A DNA stretch of 64,000 nt from NCBI GenBank assembly GCA_008692225.1, contig VICG01000011.1:1910501-1974500 (forward strand), in the 5' to 3' direction. A program made the translations under genes and the position numbers. Source of the DNA: Monilinia fructicola. Lineage: Eukaryota; Ascomycota; Leotiomycetes; Helotiales; Sclerotiniaceae. Under the pieces are notes generated by a model. The model saw nothing but the letters and a program-made list of their open reading frames with translations. It made no database searches and had not been told where the DNA came from. Shown piece by piece: positions 10,311 to 20,920 of this stretch (position 1 is the stretch's first letter; each line of letters opens with the position of its first letter).

Positions 10311-11576
10311 ATGAATTCCATCATTAGATCTCGAAATCATGGAAAAGTCTCCATTGCAGTCATCCTTTCATACGTGTTTGATTGGGTTATCTTAATCATT
10401 GCTGGGGTTTTAGGCGCTGTGTTTGCCTATCAAACACCAAACAAACGTCCTTTCTCGCTCGTTGATCCAGATATAAGTTATCCGCATCAAAATCACGAGA
10501 AAATCTCGACAGCTTTACTCGGTGTATTAGCCCTCGTCGTTCCCGCAGTCATAATTCTTCTCGTTACCTTTACTCTCGTACCTGGACCGACTGTTCCGAA
10601 ATCTGTACCCAGTGCTCTGATATGGAAACGGAAACTATGGGAACTTCATGCATCCTTGCTTGGGCTTGGATTATCCCTCGCCTTGGCATTCGTCATCACT
10701 AATGGAATGAAGAATCTTTTTGGACGACCACGACCTGATTTGATATCGAGATGCGATCCTGATATGGCCAATATTGCCAACTATACTGTTGGGGGTGGTA
10801 ACAGGCCAGAAGGGGTTGTTCTCGTTGAAGCAGGTATCTGTAGACAAACAGATAAATATACCCTAGAGGATGGATTCAGATCTTACCCCTCAGGTCATTC
10901 ATCATTTTCTGCCGCTGGACTTATCTATCTTAGCTTGTTCCTGGCATCCAAACTCGCCTTGACTGTTCCTTTCCTTGCACCTCGAGCTTACACCAGCGAC
11001 ACCACCCCTTATCACTCAGCATTCCCTTCCCGCAACCCTCCACGCCATCAGCGTCATGATTCCGAACTTTCTGGGAAGAGCATCGACATTATAGCAGCTC
11101 TCGCATCGGGCCACAATGATAACATGATCGCCTCGCGCAATCAAGCCGCAGCGCCCCCGCTCTACCTCCTTCTCATAGCCATCATTCCTGCCTTGTTGTC
11201 TGTCTACGTCTGCTCAACCCGCTTCTCCGACTTTCGTCATCATGGCTTTGATATTCTGTTCGGTTTCTTTATTGGTACCACCGTCGCCTTCTTCTCATTC
11301 CGCTTCTATCATCTTCCAATTTCCCAAGGCGCAGGTTGGTCATGGGGTCCTCGGAGTGCAGACCGTGCATTTTGGGCTGGTGTTGGGGTGGGTAGTTATG
11401 TGAGCAGTGAGAGTAGTCCAGTTGGTGGACTGCAACATGACAAAAACACAAGTTATGAAAGTAATGTTACGAGACCGGGAGATTTGGAGGAGGCGGGGCT
11501 TGAGAGTGCTCATGGACACAATAGAAATGTGAGCAATTTTGAAGTAGGGAATAATCCGAATTCGATGACGGCATAA
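10311..11576 (+). CDS. PAP2-family lipid phosphate phosphatase (Dpp1/Lpp-like)
   Basis: Intronless, 421 aa. It removes phosphate from diacylglycerol pyrophosphate, phosphatidate or related lipids at membranes. All three phosphatase signature motifs are present: KNLFGRPRPD (Lys about residue 134), SYPSGHSS (His about residue 196) and CSTRFSDFRHHGFDILFG (His about 311, Asp about 314). At least five hydrophobic segments are visible, one near residues 18-43 and others around 63-85, 108-130, 197-220 and 280-330, typical of the six-helix PAP2 fold. A loop of about 60 residues rich in Ser/His/Arg/Pro (SRNPPRHQRHDS) sits between motifs 2 and 3. The C-terminal ~70 residues are hydrophilic and probably cytosolic. 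Which lipid is used cannot be told from sequence. Confidence 0.9.
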   Translation: MNSIIRSRNHGKVSIAVILSYVFDWVILIIAGVLGAVFAYQTPNKRPFSLVDPDISYPHQNHEKISTALLGVLALVVPAVIILLVTFTLVPGPTVPKSVPSALIWKRKLWELHASLLGLGLSLALAFVITNGMKNLFGRPRPDLISRCDPDMANIANYTVGGGNRPEGVVLVEAGICRQTDKYTLEDGFRSYPSGHSSFSAAGLIYLSLFLASKLALTVPFLAPRAYTSDTTPYHSAFPSRNPPRHQRHDSELSGKSIDIIAALASGHNDNMIASRNQAAAPPLYLLLIAIIPALLSVYVCSTRFSDFRHHGFDILFGFFIGTTVAFFSFRFYHLPISQGAGWSWGPRSADRAFWAGVGVGSYVSSESSPVGGLQHDKNTSYESNVTRPGDLEEAGLESAHGHNRNVSNFEVGNNPNSMTA

Positions 11577-12019
11577 TGTCTTGTACTTAATGGGATGGGT
11601 GTTAACGACTATTCTGTAGGATGATATCGAAACTTTTGCCCAGGGGTGTACAGGCGAGGGTGGTGTAATTTTGATTGTACAAGGCGTTTTTTGGAGGGTC
11701 TGATGATTGCGAATATTTGAAAGAATTGATCATACGATTCGATATGTAGCAACATCAGTGTATATTATTATTCAATACTAGCTTGGCACCGTACGCTATT
11801 CAAAGGACATGGAGCGAGGCGTTTGGGTTCAAAATGAGAGATTTGCATACATTTCCATTGTTTTATGATTAAATTGTTATGTATACCTTACTATGCACCA
11901 TATACACAACAATCCTCCGCGTCCACTCGGTTCAATAATTGAAGACTCTTCACTCGGAAATTCAACGTATGGTATCTCGGTCAGTACAAATTCGAGCATT
12001 TTAACAGGGTATAGATAAA

Positions 12020-13063
12020 TTAAAATCCATCTTCAGATTCTCCCTCGTTATATTCTTCTTCTTCGAGACGATTCTCCACTCGCCCAAAAGATTCTACCTG
12101 CAAACTCTGACCCTCTGGAAACTCGTCGCTGGGCGGAGATATCAAGAGAGTCTCAGCTGAGTCGCCTCTCAGATGAAGATTTCCACTTATGTTGAGGTAC
12201 AACCTTCACGGCCTGCATATGAAAAATTAGTGAGTACCATCAAAATTTCCGTTGACTTACTTTTCCAAGTGGCAGCACGAGTCGCGGCCATCGAAAGTAG
12301 ACGCCTCCAACAAAAACGACTCTTTGAGGCGAGCTTTCAGTTTCCTTAGAACGTACCCATCCACCATCAGTTACTGCCGTGTGCCAAGACGCAGCCGGGG
12401 CGATCTCTCCTATACCGACAACGTTCCCAGAAAATCCAACAGTTACTTTCTGACCCTTTGTTCTCATCATATTTGTTGATGCTTCACTAGTCGAGAATGT
12501 TGAAGTTGCCACGAACAGTCCCTCAACTTCTACTTCGGGCCATTCCTCCTTTATCCTCAAAGCATTTTGTTGAACCCAATTTTTAATCGGTTCATCTCGA
12601 TATAATGCCTTTTTTGATCACAGGAGATTTCGTCAACAATAAAGCACCATGCTCATTCGTTGCCTCATACTCGTATAATGAGCCAATATCGACAGGAATA
12701 CCGGCAGGATTAAACTGTCAAGTATCAGCATCATTCACCTGCAATCTCCATTCAGCTTCTTAGTTCTTACGATAAATTTGCCTTGAAATCGATTTTCCTC
12801 TGGTGAAGTTTGTTTGAAATTTTGGGCCCCCACTCTCGTTCGCTTTGGGGTGCTTGCTGAAGGGGTGGGCAAGCGCTTAATCTATGCGCAGAAAGGTCTT
12901 CATGTTCATTGAGATCAACGAGGGGAATCCACGAGCCATTTCTAAGAAAGCCACAAGCACCAGGTTTGACGACACTGGCTAACTCGGGCTCATAAAAAGC
13001 ATGCCCATATCCATGACCGTCTAAAGCTTCCGAGAAGCAAGTTTGCAAGGTTTTGTGTGTCAT
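12020..13063 (-). CDS. Unknown protein with gasdermin-like sequence pattern, partner of the CHAT gene; frame broken
   Basis: Exons read on the minus strand: 13063-12771, 12714-12261 and from 12212. Introns are GTAAGA..ACAG and GTAAGT..GCAG (48 nt). The product is about 330 aa. It starts MTHKTLQTCFSEAL, then has KPGACGFLRNGSWIPLVDL, a GALLLTKSPVI strand, a helix-like segment (DEPIKNWVQQNALRI), the strand GLFVATSTFSTSEAS, GQKVTVGF, DGGWV and RVVFVGGVYFRW, and an acidic tail (EEEEYNEGESEDGF). Frame breaks: an extra A in the A6 run at about 12608-12613, a phase mismatch at the first junction, and a +1 step before the acidic tail. The order N-terminal helix, hydrophobic loop, helix, then 'VATSTF'-type strand resembles gasdermin N-domains only at pattern level. 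The gene stands head to head with a TPR-CHAT gene, a pairing known for fungal gasdermins. The family assignment is inference. Confidence 0.45.
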
Positions 13064-13378
13064 TATTTTGAGATAAGATGAATTTGAGAGTACGATTCAG
13101 CTTTTCGGTCTGAGAGGTTATTGATTTATAAAAATCCGGGGGAATGTGGTATGACCTCAGTGTTGAACTCTAATGCATCTAAATAGTATTTGATTGGCTA
13201 CTGTTAAACATTCCGATGCTAGTTTTGGCAGCTGAAAAGTGACAAGGTGATCAGCGAAACGCCACACGAGGCTGAGAGGCCCATGGAGTATATATATGAT
13301 GTGAAGGACCAGAACGCGTGTCGAGGCTCAGCCCCAGACCTCACTACAAGTATTCAGTATCACAAATAAAGATATCCG
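13064..13378. promoter_or_regulatory. Shared divergent promoter between the broken partner gene and the CHAT gene
   Basis: Only 315 bp separate the two divergent start codons. A TATATATA-like block at about 13290-13298 lies about 85 bp upstream of the CHAT ATG and could serve as a TATA element. Co-regulation of the pair is inferred from geometry only. Confidence 0.4.
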
Positions 13379-16300
13379 ATGGCACAGCAAGTTCCGATAG
13401 CACAGGTTCATATTGATGCCGTCAAGGGGTGGCTGAAAAATGAGCTCTCGTCAGATAATGGTCACCCCGGAACATTTCTGAACAATGAGAGTTATTTTGA
13501 CTCTCTTCCAAATTCTGCCAAGGTCTTCATCTGTGCCATACACAGAGCCGGGCCACACCCCGAGATGGCAAAATTGTGTCGTACTCGTGCATCAGCAGCA
13601 CTCGCAGAGGCAAAGCAACGCCCAACAAGAGATAACTATGATGCGGCAATTGCTATCTATGCATTGACAGTACTCTGCATGACATCAGACGATCCGGCTC
13701 GAGCAGAATATCTTTCGGAATTCGGACATGCTCTCCAAGCGAAATGGGAATTCTTTCACGATTCAGAAGATTTTAACAACATCGTCCATTACTATTCAAA
13801 AGCCGTGGATGTTGCTAAGCCAGATCACCCAGCACTCGGTGCCTATGTCACTGACCTTGCCGTTTTCCTATCAAAGAGATATGATCAGACTAAGAAGAAT
13901 GAGGACCGCGAAGAAGCCAAGAGACACTTTCTGTGGGCCATTGAGCTCTCGAAGAATCATCCATTAGCACCTATCATGATGTCAAACGCCGGTGATTTTA
14001 TTCGCCGAACCGTGAAAAGAGAAGATCCTCTACGGGTGAGCTCCCTTTCTGAAGCATGTCAGCTTCAAAAGGAAGCTACACAGTGCCTACGCCCGTTCTT
14101 AAACCTTCCATATGCTACCATCCGGAGGAATGCAGGTATAGCGTATCATGATTTATTCTGTGTTACGCGAGAGGAAACTACTTCTGATCTCGCGATCGAA
14201 CACTTCAAGGCGAGTCTCGCGTCGTCATCATCAACCTCTTCAATGTATGATCTAGCGCAAAATGAACTTGTAGAGCATTATATGCTCAGACAGCGACTTT
14301 GGGATCGATTGGCCGACTTGAATGAGGCTCATACCATCTATGATGAACAGATCAAACGTAACCCCGAGGCATACTTATCGTTAGCAGGAAAAGCAGAGTG
14401 TTATAGAGTCATGGGCAGCGTTTATGATAAATGTGAATCTGCAAGAGTTTCCTTCGAGACTGCACGTGGATATATGGACTTGGCAATTGAAAAGCTACCC
14501 CAGAACAGCAATAGTAGAGCTTGGCTATCATTCAGGAAAAGCTCCCTTTACTACAGCTGGTTTGAGAATTCTGGGGACTTGCGTCATCTACACGTAGCTT
14601 GTGAGGAGGCGAGGATGTCGACAGAGTTTGTTAAGGATCCTAACTTCTGGGACTTCAGTCGCTGGCATGCTGAAGCTTTGTTACTTCGATACAATCACCT
14701 TCAATCACTAAATGACCTTGAGGTTGCATTTCACGCCATCGGCTCTGCGATTCAACATGTCCCAGATGGTGCCACTGAATATAAAGCCGATTGTGATCGA
14801 GTCTATGGTAAATGTCTTCTATTGAAATACTCTTTGGAAAATCAAGTAGCTCTTCTGGACGCAGCTATATCCCATCTGACTGCCGCGTGCACTGTAACTG
14901 TGGATGAAAAGGGCATGACAGTATCAAGATGTCTAGCATTGAATGATCTTGGCAATGCCTACTGCAAGAAATTTGATCATTCTCACTCTATTAAAGACCT
15001 GAACAAAGCAATCCAAGCATACCAACAGGGCTTTGACATTCTAAGCCAAATTGGCGCCGATAATAAGCACCCAGATTATTTCATGCTTGCTGCAGGAATG
15101 GGATATGCAATGTTCCAGCGTTTCATATTCTGGGGCGCCAAAGATGACATTACGGCAGCCGTAAAACACTACCAAACTGCGATTTCGAATATTGATTCTT
15201 ACCATCGAAACTATGCCCTTCGAGCGTCTAATTTGAGTTATGCATTGCAGCAGAAATTCTCCATCGACCATGATATTAAACATCTAAAGCACGCACAATC
15301 GTATCTTGGAGAAGCTTTAGCGCATCTTCAAGCCGATAATCTTGTTCAATGGCGAAATTTACATATCCAGATGGGTAATGTGTACATGTCATTATTTATT
15401 CATGCGCCGGAAAAAAGGGATGAAGATCTTGATCGAGCTGAGGAGTGTTATATGGCGGCAATGAACACAAGGAGTGTGAGGGACATAGAAAGCGAAGCAG
15501 ATACCGAACCTAACATAGAAATGGCTATGGCGGTAACGAATCTCGCCATCCTGTGGCGCAAAAGAGCAGAGCGGAGTGGAAAATGGGAAGATTTTGCAAA
15601 GAGTCTCGAGTACTCCGATCGCGCATCTACCTTGACCCCTAGTCAAAATCCTAGACTCTGGAGTGTTCATTTGAACAAAGCAACAACCTTAACCCTAGCT
15701 CATGAAAAATATCCAAGCTGTCACTATGGTGAACAATCGCTTGAACTTTTCAAGGAATTGACACGCACCTTGCATTCAGCCCCGTCACAGGCCATCCAAG
15801 CTCTGGAGGGAGCCGCTAGTATGGAGATGACATTGCATAAAGATGCAAAAGAAGCATTCAAGTACTATAGCATTGCAATTGAGATGCTACCGGAGGTCAT
15901 TATGCTTCACTCCAGTCGTCTTGAACAGCTTCGTTGTATCCGTAACCACCACACTATTCCAAGTTCCGCCACCGCTTTATCAATTCAGGCGGGAAATGAT
16001 CCAAAGACTACAGTGCAAACACTGGAGTCTAGTAGGGCATTTATTTGGAACAGGATTTTGGCTGAACAATCTCCGATTACTCGTTTACGAGATAGTTTTC
16101 CAGAACTTGCTGACGAGTTCGAATCCCTACGTGCTAGCCTTATGGCACATTCCTCCCCTAGGGTTAGTCAAATGACTCCTCCCAGTACGTTATCCACACA
16201 GGATCTTGAGAGACTACGGCGGCAAGATGTTTCAGTGGAATATTCTGAGCTCCTACGAAAGATCCGAGAAAAGAAAGATTTCCAAGACTTTTTACAACCT

Positions 16301-17428
16301 TCAGATGCTCTGAAATATCTACAGAATGCAGATCGGGATGGGCCAATAATATATATAAACTTCAGTAAATACCGCAGTGATGCAATAATTATCGGAGCAA
16401 GAAAGGTTTACACCATCTCACTTCCTTCGCTAAATATGGATGAGCTCCTTCACTACGCCTTGCGAATGTATCAAGCCAGAATAGAACTTAGCGCCGGCAC
16501 ACCCAAAGAATTCATCTCAGCGTGTGAAGCATATAACGAAGTGATGACTTGGCTTTGGAAGACAGTTGCGCGGCCAATCCTCGATAAAATTGATTACGCC
16601 GAATTCAAGATCGGTGATTCAGTGAAGCCTAGAGTCGCATGGGTTAGTTCGGGATGGCTGAGCCTATTCCCAATTCATGCCGCTGGAGATTTTCAGAGTG
16701 ATACAACCACAACGGAAAAATCTTGTGTGTATGACCGGGTTGTATCATCATATACACCATCTCTACTGGTATATACTCACATGCAAGCTAGATCCAAACA
16801 GTTAAAGTCAGACAAACACCACTCGGAACCTTTACTCGTCGGCATGAAACATACACCTTCAAAAGGCGACCTCAACATAGAAGCCGAACTCCTTGCAGTG
16901 AGAAACTCACTCATAACCAAGAGCTCCACCGTCCATGATTCACTAATCGACTGCTCATCCAAAGACGTAGCAGCCAAACTCAAAACCTGCACATCCGTCC
17001 ATTTTGCTACCCATGGCATCGCCAACCCCGCAGACCCATCCGAAAGTACGCTGCTGCTTCAAGACTGGAAAGAAAGACCCCTAAATGTGCGCTCTATACT
17101 TAAAACGAGACTCCAAGATTGCAATTTCGCTTTCTTGTCTGCTTGTGAATCGGCGCTTAACAAGGACCTCAATTTGAGAGATGAGGGAATTCATCTTGCT
17201 GGCGCTTTTCATATGGCTGGCGTCCCGCATGTCGTGGCTTCGATGTGGATGGTGGGTGATGATGTCGCTTCTAATATCTCGGGTTTGTTTTATGAAAGAT
17301 TAGGGAGAGATGGTGAAGTGGTTGATTGGGATACGGCTGCGTGGGCATTGGATGGGGCGGTGTGTGAGCTGAGGAGGCAAAGTGTACCGCCTATTTTGTG
17401 GGGGGCTTTTGTTCATTCGGGTCCTTGA
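13379..17428 (+). CDS. TPR-repeat protein with C-terminal CHAT (caspase-like) protease domain
   Basis: Intronless, 1349 aa. Residues about 50-900 are helical, made of degenerate tetratricopeptide repeats with the typical A..LG.AY/L..A pattern (for example LNDLGNAYCKKF, AIEMLPEVIM). Residues about 1000-1349 form a CHAT domain: IIYINFSKYRSDAIII at its start, VSSGWLSLFPIHAAG, then the catalytic His in VHFATHG (residue about 1212) and catalytic Cys in FLSACESA (about 1256), followed by HLAGAFHMAGVPHVVASMW and the C-terminal ILWGAFVHSG. Both catalytic residues are present, so activity is plausible. CHAT is a separase/caspase-clan cysteine peptidase domain. In fungi TPR- or NLR-linked CHAT proteins are associated with regulated cell death, in some cases by cleaving a gasdermin encoded next door. 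The divergent neighbour fits that model but is damaged in this sequence. Confidence 0.92.
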   Translation: MAQQVPIAQVHIDAVKGWLKNELSSDNGHPGTFLNNESYFDSLPNSAKVFICAIHRAGPHPEMAKLCRTRASAALAEAKQRPTRDNYDAAIAIYALTVLCMTSDDPARAEYLSEFGHALQAKWEFFHDSEDFNNIVHYYSKAVDVAKPDHPALGAYVTDLAVFLSKRYDQTKKNEDREEAKRHFLWAIELSKNHPLAPIMMSNAGDFIRRTVKREDPLRVSSLSEACQLQKEATQCLRPFLNLPYATIRRNAGIAYHDLFCVTREETTSDLAIEHFKASLASSSSTSSMYDLAQNELVEHYMLRQRLWDRLADLNEAHTIYDEQIKRNPEAYLSLAGKAECYRVMGSVYDKCESARVSFETARGYMDLAIEKLPQNSNSRAWLSFRKSSLYYSWFENSGDLRHLHVACEEARMSTEFVKDPNFWDFSRWHAEALLLRYNHLQSLNDLEVAFHAIGSAIQHVPDGATEYKADCDRVYGKCLLLKYSLENQVALLDAAISHLTAACTVTVDEKGMTVSRCLALNDLGNAYCKKFDHSHSIKDLNKAIQAYQQGFDILSQIGADNKHPDYFMLAAGMGYAMFQRFIFWGAKDDITAAVKHYQTAISNIDSYHRNYALRASNLSYALQQKFSIDHDIKHLKHAQSYLGEALAHLQADNLVQWRNLHIQMGNVYMSLFIHAPEKRDEDLDRAEECYMAAMNTRSVRDIESEADTEPNIEMAMAVTNLAILWRKRAERSGKWEDFAKSLEYSDRASTLTPSQNPRLWSVHLNKATTLTLAHEKYPSCHYGEQSLELFKELTRTLHSAPSQAIQALEGAASMEMTLHKDAKEAFKYYSIAIEMLPEVIMLHSSRLEQLRCIRNHHTIPSSATALSIQAGNDPKTTVQTLESSRAFIWNRILAEQSPITRLRDSFPELADEFESLRASLMAHSSPRVSQMTPPSTLSTQDLERLRRQDVSVEYSELLRKIREKKDFQDFLQPSDALKYLQNADRDGPIIYINFSKYRSDAIIIGARKVYTISLPSLNMDELLHYALRMYQARIELSAGTPKEFISACEAYNEVMTWLWKTVARPILDKIDYAEFKIGDSVKPRVAWVSSGWLSLFPIHAAGDFQSDTTTTEKSCVYDRVVSSYTPSLLVYTHMQARSKQLKSDKHHSEPLLVGMKHTPSKGDLNIEAELLAVRNSLITKSSTVHDSLIDCSSKDVAAKLKTCTSVHFATHGIANPADPSESTLLLQDWKERPLNVRSILKTRLQDCNFAFLSACESALNKDLNLRDEGIHLAGAFHMAGVPHVVASMWMVGDDVASNISGLFYERLGRDGEVVDWDTAAWALDGAVCELRRQSVPPILWGAFVHSGP

Positions 17429-18328
17429 ATATAGATCATTTGCAGAGCTGAACTGTTGCAACTGGATCTAATTAGCTTTAAAGCAGAATGTTATCATTAT
17501 TGAAAATCACGATTGGAAGGTCAACATCACGCTCAAAATGCTTTCCTTTTATTGCGATTAAGCTCATAATTTGCATATTCTACGTGTAGCTGAGTTTTAT
17601 AGAGATTTCAGTCTGAAGCCAAACGACTCCTGATATCTCGGGGTGGATTGGGTAAGGGTTGCCAGGGAATCGTAAAATGGGAGGCGAAGGCAACTGCATT
17701 TTCCAGGCCACAACCAGCAAGTGATTCGTCTAGAGTAGCTGAGATCTGACCGACAAATGAATCATGTGCATTGTCAAAAATTGTCAAAAAGTATGTGGAA
17801 GAGTAAGCGTAAGTACAGTCAAGACGCATTGATTGCTTTTCGATCGTATTTCATCCGTCGGTGCAAAATTCTTGGAAGAATAGAATCCAGCATCGAGTTG
17901 ATAATTTTAGATATGGTCTGGAAATGGGGTGTGATGTGGTATGATGAGAGAACAGCCCCTGAGCTAGCCGAGCCTATGAACAGCAGTATCTCCCAACTTT
18001 CCACATGCTCAATGCGTCAGCCATTCCTTGACTGCGTACAGAGACATGGATGTGAAGTTTTTAATTCTCTGCTTGCGATAAGATAAGGAAGAAGCTCTTC
18101 ACCGTTCCGTGAGAATCCTCCGAGGTGGATTTTCGGAACCAGGTTGTGGTACGTACAGGACTAGCTCTACATAAAAATTCTGTTGCCCCACCGGAGAAAA
18201 TTTTCTTCCTCGACGCTCCTCCCTGTTGTCCTCCACCCTTCAACTTTTCAACCCTTCAACTCTGCAATTTGATTTCAATATTAATTCAGATATCGTCGAT
18301 TGCTTCAACAATAACCAATAAAATACAA
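17429..18328. other. Intergenic, no gene seen
   Basis: 900 bp between the CHAT gene and the tRNA genes. Short open frames at 17757-18086 and on the other strand have no family features. Confidence 0.5.
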
Positions 18329-18434
18329 GCGTTTGTGGTTTAGTGGTAAAATCCATCGTTGCCAGAAATCGACTCCTCACAGGTTCGAGCTCTTCAACTT
18401 CGATGGGCCCCGGGTTCGATTCCCGGCGAACGCA
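18329..18434 (+). tRNA. tRNA-Gly(GCC) with a 35-nt intron
   Basis: The acceptor stem GCGTTTG pairs with CGAACGC plus discriminator A. The D-arm is GTTTAGTGGTA, the anticodon stem CATCG/CGATG encloses TTGCCA, and the T-arm is CGGGTTCGATTCCCG. The intron of 35 nt sits one base after the GCC anticodon, the canonical position for nuclear tRNA introns. Removing it leaves a 71-nt tRNA. Confidence 0.93.
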
Positions 18435-18537
18435 TTTTTAGTTTTTTTTTTTGAGGGATTTTTTGAAAGAGGCAGAAGCTATTTCAGTATTATACATGAA
18501 TATCAAGCCTCGCATCAACAATAACAACTAATAACCA

Positions 18538-18647
18538 GCGTTTGTGGTTTAGTGGTAAAATCCATCGTTGCCAATATCCCTTCTTTCTACATCAGAAAAA
18601 GAGATCTCAACGTCGATGGGCCCCGGGTTCGATTCCCGGCGAACGCA
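18538..18647 (+). tRNA. tRNA-Gly(GCC), second tandem copy with a 39-nt intron
   Basis: The exons are identical to the copy at 18329, 103 bp downstream of it. The intron is 39 nt, at the same position, and unrelated in most of its sequence. The mature tRNA would again be 71 nt. Confidence 0.93.
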
Positions 18648-19001
18648 GTACTCTTTTGCACTTTGAATAGGTGCAAAATAATGAGTGGTTTTTTTGCTAG
18701 GAATTTTTGAGGTTGTTGTGATCATTAGTTGGGGTTGAGGTTAGATGAGGATTTTCTTTTTGGCCAGGTGGGGGGTATGGAGTTCCTCCTTTCCAGACAC
18801 ACAACTTACAAGAATACGAGTTTCAAAAACTTCATTTTTTTGATATCGCTAAGACACAAAAGATCAAATAACATCATAAATGTAGTCGAGTAGTTCAAAA
18901 ATGCAAAATGGCTCAACTTCCATATCGCTAACGTCTAGATCTCCCGTAAGAGTCCAAAATTAGATGCTCAGGAAGGAAAATATCAAAAAGATATGTGCTG
19001 T

Positions 19002-19073
19002 TAGCAAGTCCCAGTTTCGATCTGGGGACCTCCGGGTTATGAGCCCGGCGCGCTTCCACTGCGCCAACTTGCT
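19002..19073 (-). tRNA. Initiator tRNA-Met(CAT)
   Basis: 72 nt on the minus strand, no intron. The acceptor stem AGCAAGT pairs with ACTTGCT. The anticodon arm CCGGGCTCATAACCCGG has the three G:C pairs typical of initiators. The T-loop reads ATCGAAA instead of TTCGA, an initiator hallmark in eukaryotes. The first base pair is A:T, also as in initiators. Confidence 0.92.
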
Positions 19074-20920
19074 TGTTATTGGAATGTTTGTTCTGATTTG
19101 TTGATGGAGTTGTGTTTATTTGAATTTATATAGAGAATTCATGGATCTGGAGAGAAAGGAGAAGAGATGCCATCTACAGTTATAGTTATGTATGCGGGTG
19201 GGTGACGAGGTACAGTAGCCTGGTACTCCGGAGTCCGTACTGTACTGTAGAGAAATACGACGGGTGGAGATGAGTGGAGGTGCCCAGGTGGGTCTAGATG
19301 GGAAATTAGCTCCGCTCTAGCCATTTAAGTACCTCTGCTGCTCTCCAGGGCTGCTGGAGGAACCCGGAAGCAACTTCTTTCTTTGGAAGAGTATTGACCA
19401 AAGGACGCTGCCAATAGAATATGAGATTGGAATAGTATCATGATTCTATATTGACTGGCTCTTAAGAATCTGGCTGTCAGTTGTCTCTTCTTTACATCAC
19501 AGTATAAGAGTCTACTCCTCATGATCCTTTGCCTCTTATCTGTCGCAAAGCTACATTTTGAGAGTGCTGTCTGTAGTATGGAATTCACAAGTGTAACTAT
19601 TGAGCCATTCATATCCCTCGGGGTTTGCAATTCCTCCTTATGTGATGACTGTCCAAGATTCTCTTGGGAAGTATAGTCATAGCACTTTTACTACTGAAGT
19701 GTTCATCCACTACATATTCTCTTCCGGGCTCCAAGAGTTCTTCCAGTTTGGTCATCAGTCAACATTTTGCAGCACATACAGATATTCACCTCACTGCTAC
19801 CCTTGAAATGACCAAAGGACACGAATCTGGTGTCTGCACGTTCCGTATCTAATGCTTGTTTGTTTTGAACCATACACGACGTCTCATGTTCAACATTCTA
19901 TGTTGGTTCTCCTTCCTTCTTCTTTGGCTTTTGTCGATGTCACTTGATCTAGCCGCAATGGTGCTTGGGTTCTGGCAACGCTCATATATATTCTACCATG
20001 ACAATGATCCACTAACGGCTTTGGATCACCATCACCCCGAATGATTCTTAGTTCACAACTGAACGGCATCTCCGAGCAAAAATCAAAGCTTGAATGCGAG
20101 GCAGTGAATGATCAGCAGAAGAGTCATTACGAGTCCTGATCATATCGTGAATATGTGGCGCAATATAGACCTTGCTTTATATGCTTCCAACATCCAGAAG
20201 TCTGCCGAGCAGTATCATTTCAACCCTCGATGTGCCGTCAAATATACATTGAGGAATGTGATCAGCAAAATACTATCAAGTTAGTGCTATATAAATGGCA
20301 TAGTCAACGTTCATGCAACGAGATCTATATCTCGATCTCACCATATTTTTCACTTATCTGTCTGGTCTGCTCAATTGGCGAAGGTCCTACAAATTGGTTC
20401 CAGTCAATCCAATTGAGTATGTAGCTTTTAATATTCGAAAGTATTAGAAAGCCGTTGATTATATATATCATGCAAAGAGAAACCAAATCTCAAGATTCTC
20501 TACATACAGGCACGTCTTACTTATATTTATGAGAACATAATATCATCCCAATCATCTTCATATCTTAGATACAATTCATTCACTATGTTAGCTTGAATGA
20601 TGAGATGGCATATTCATCGAATTACTTTTAGCGTCACAGAAGAGAGTTCGATACTTTTCTTCGACAAAGTGAATCTCATCTCAAGGCTCCTCAAGGCTCA
20701 GTAAATGTAATATTGAATGATAAATGAATATTATTAGCGGCAAAGACTTTTAATCAAATTTAGATTCGTCAAGATTCATCTCATATTCAATCTAAACCTC
20801 TCTTTTCTTATTAGTCTTAATCTTCCTCCCAAGAAAATAACTCAACCACTCCAACATAAACAACAGCAACAACAACAACAACATCAACAACAACAAACCA
20901 ACAACAAGAAATCATACATC
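19074..20920. other. Gene-poor spacer
   Basis: 1.8 kb without a supportable gene. It contains a TACTCCGGAGTCCGTACTG motif near 19226 and a CAACAACAACAA-rich leader at about 20863-20910 just before the next gene. Confidence 0.5.
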
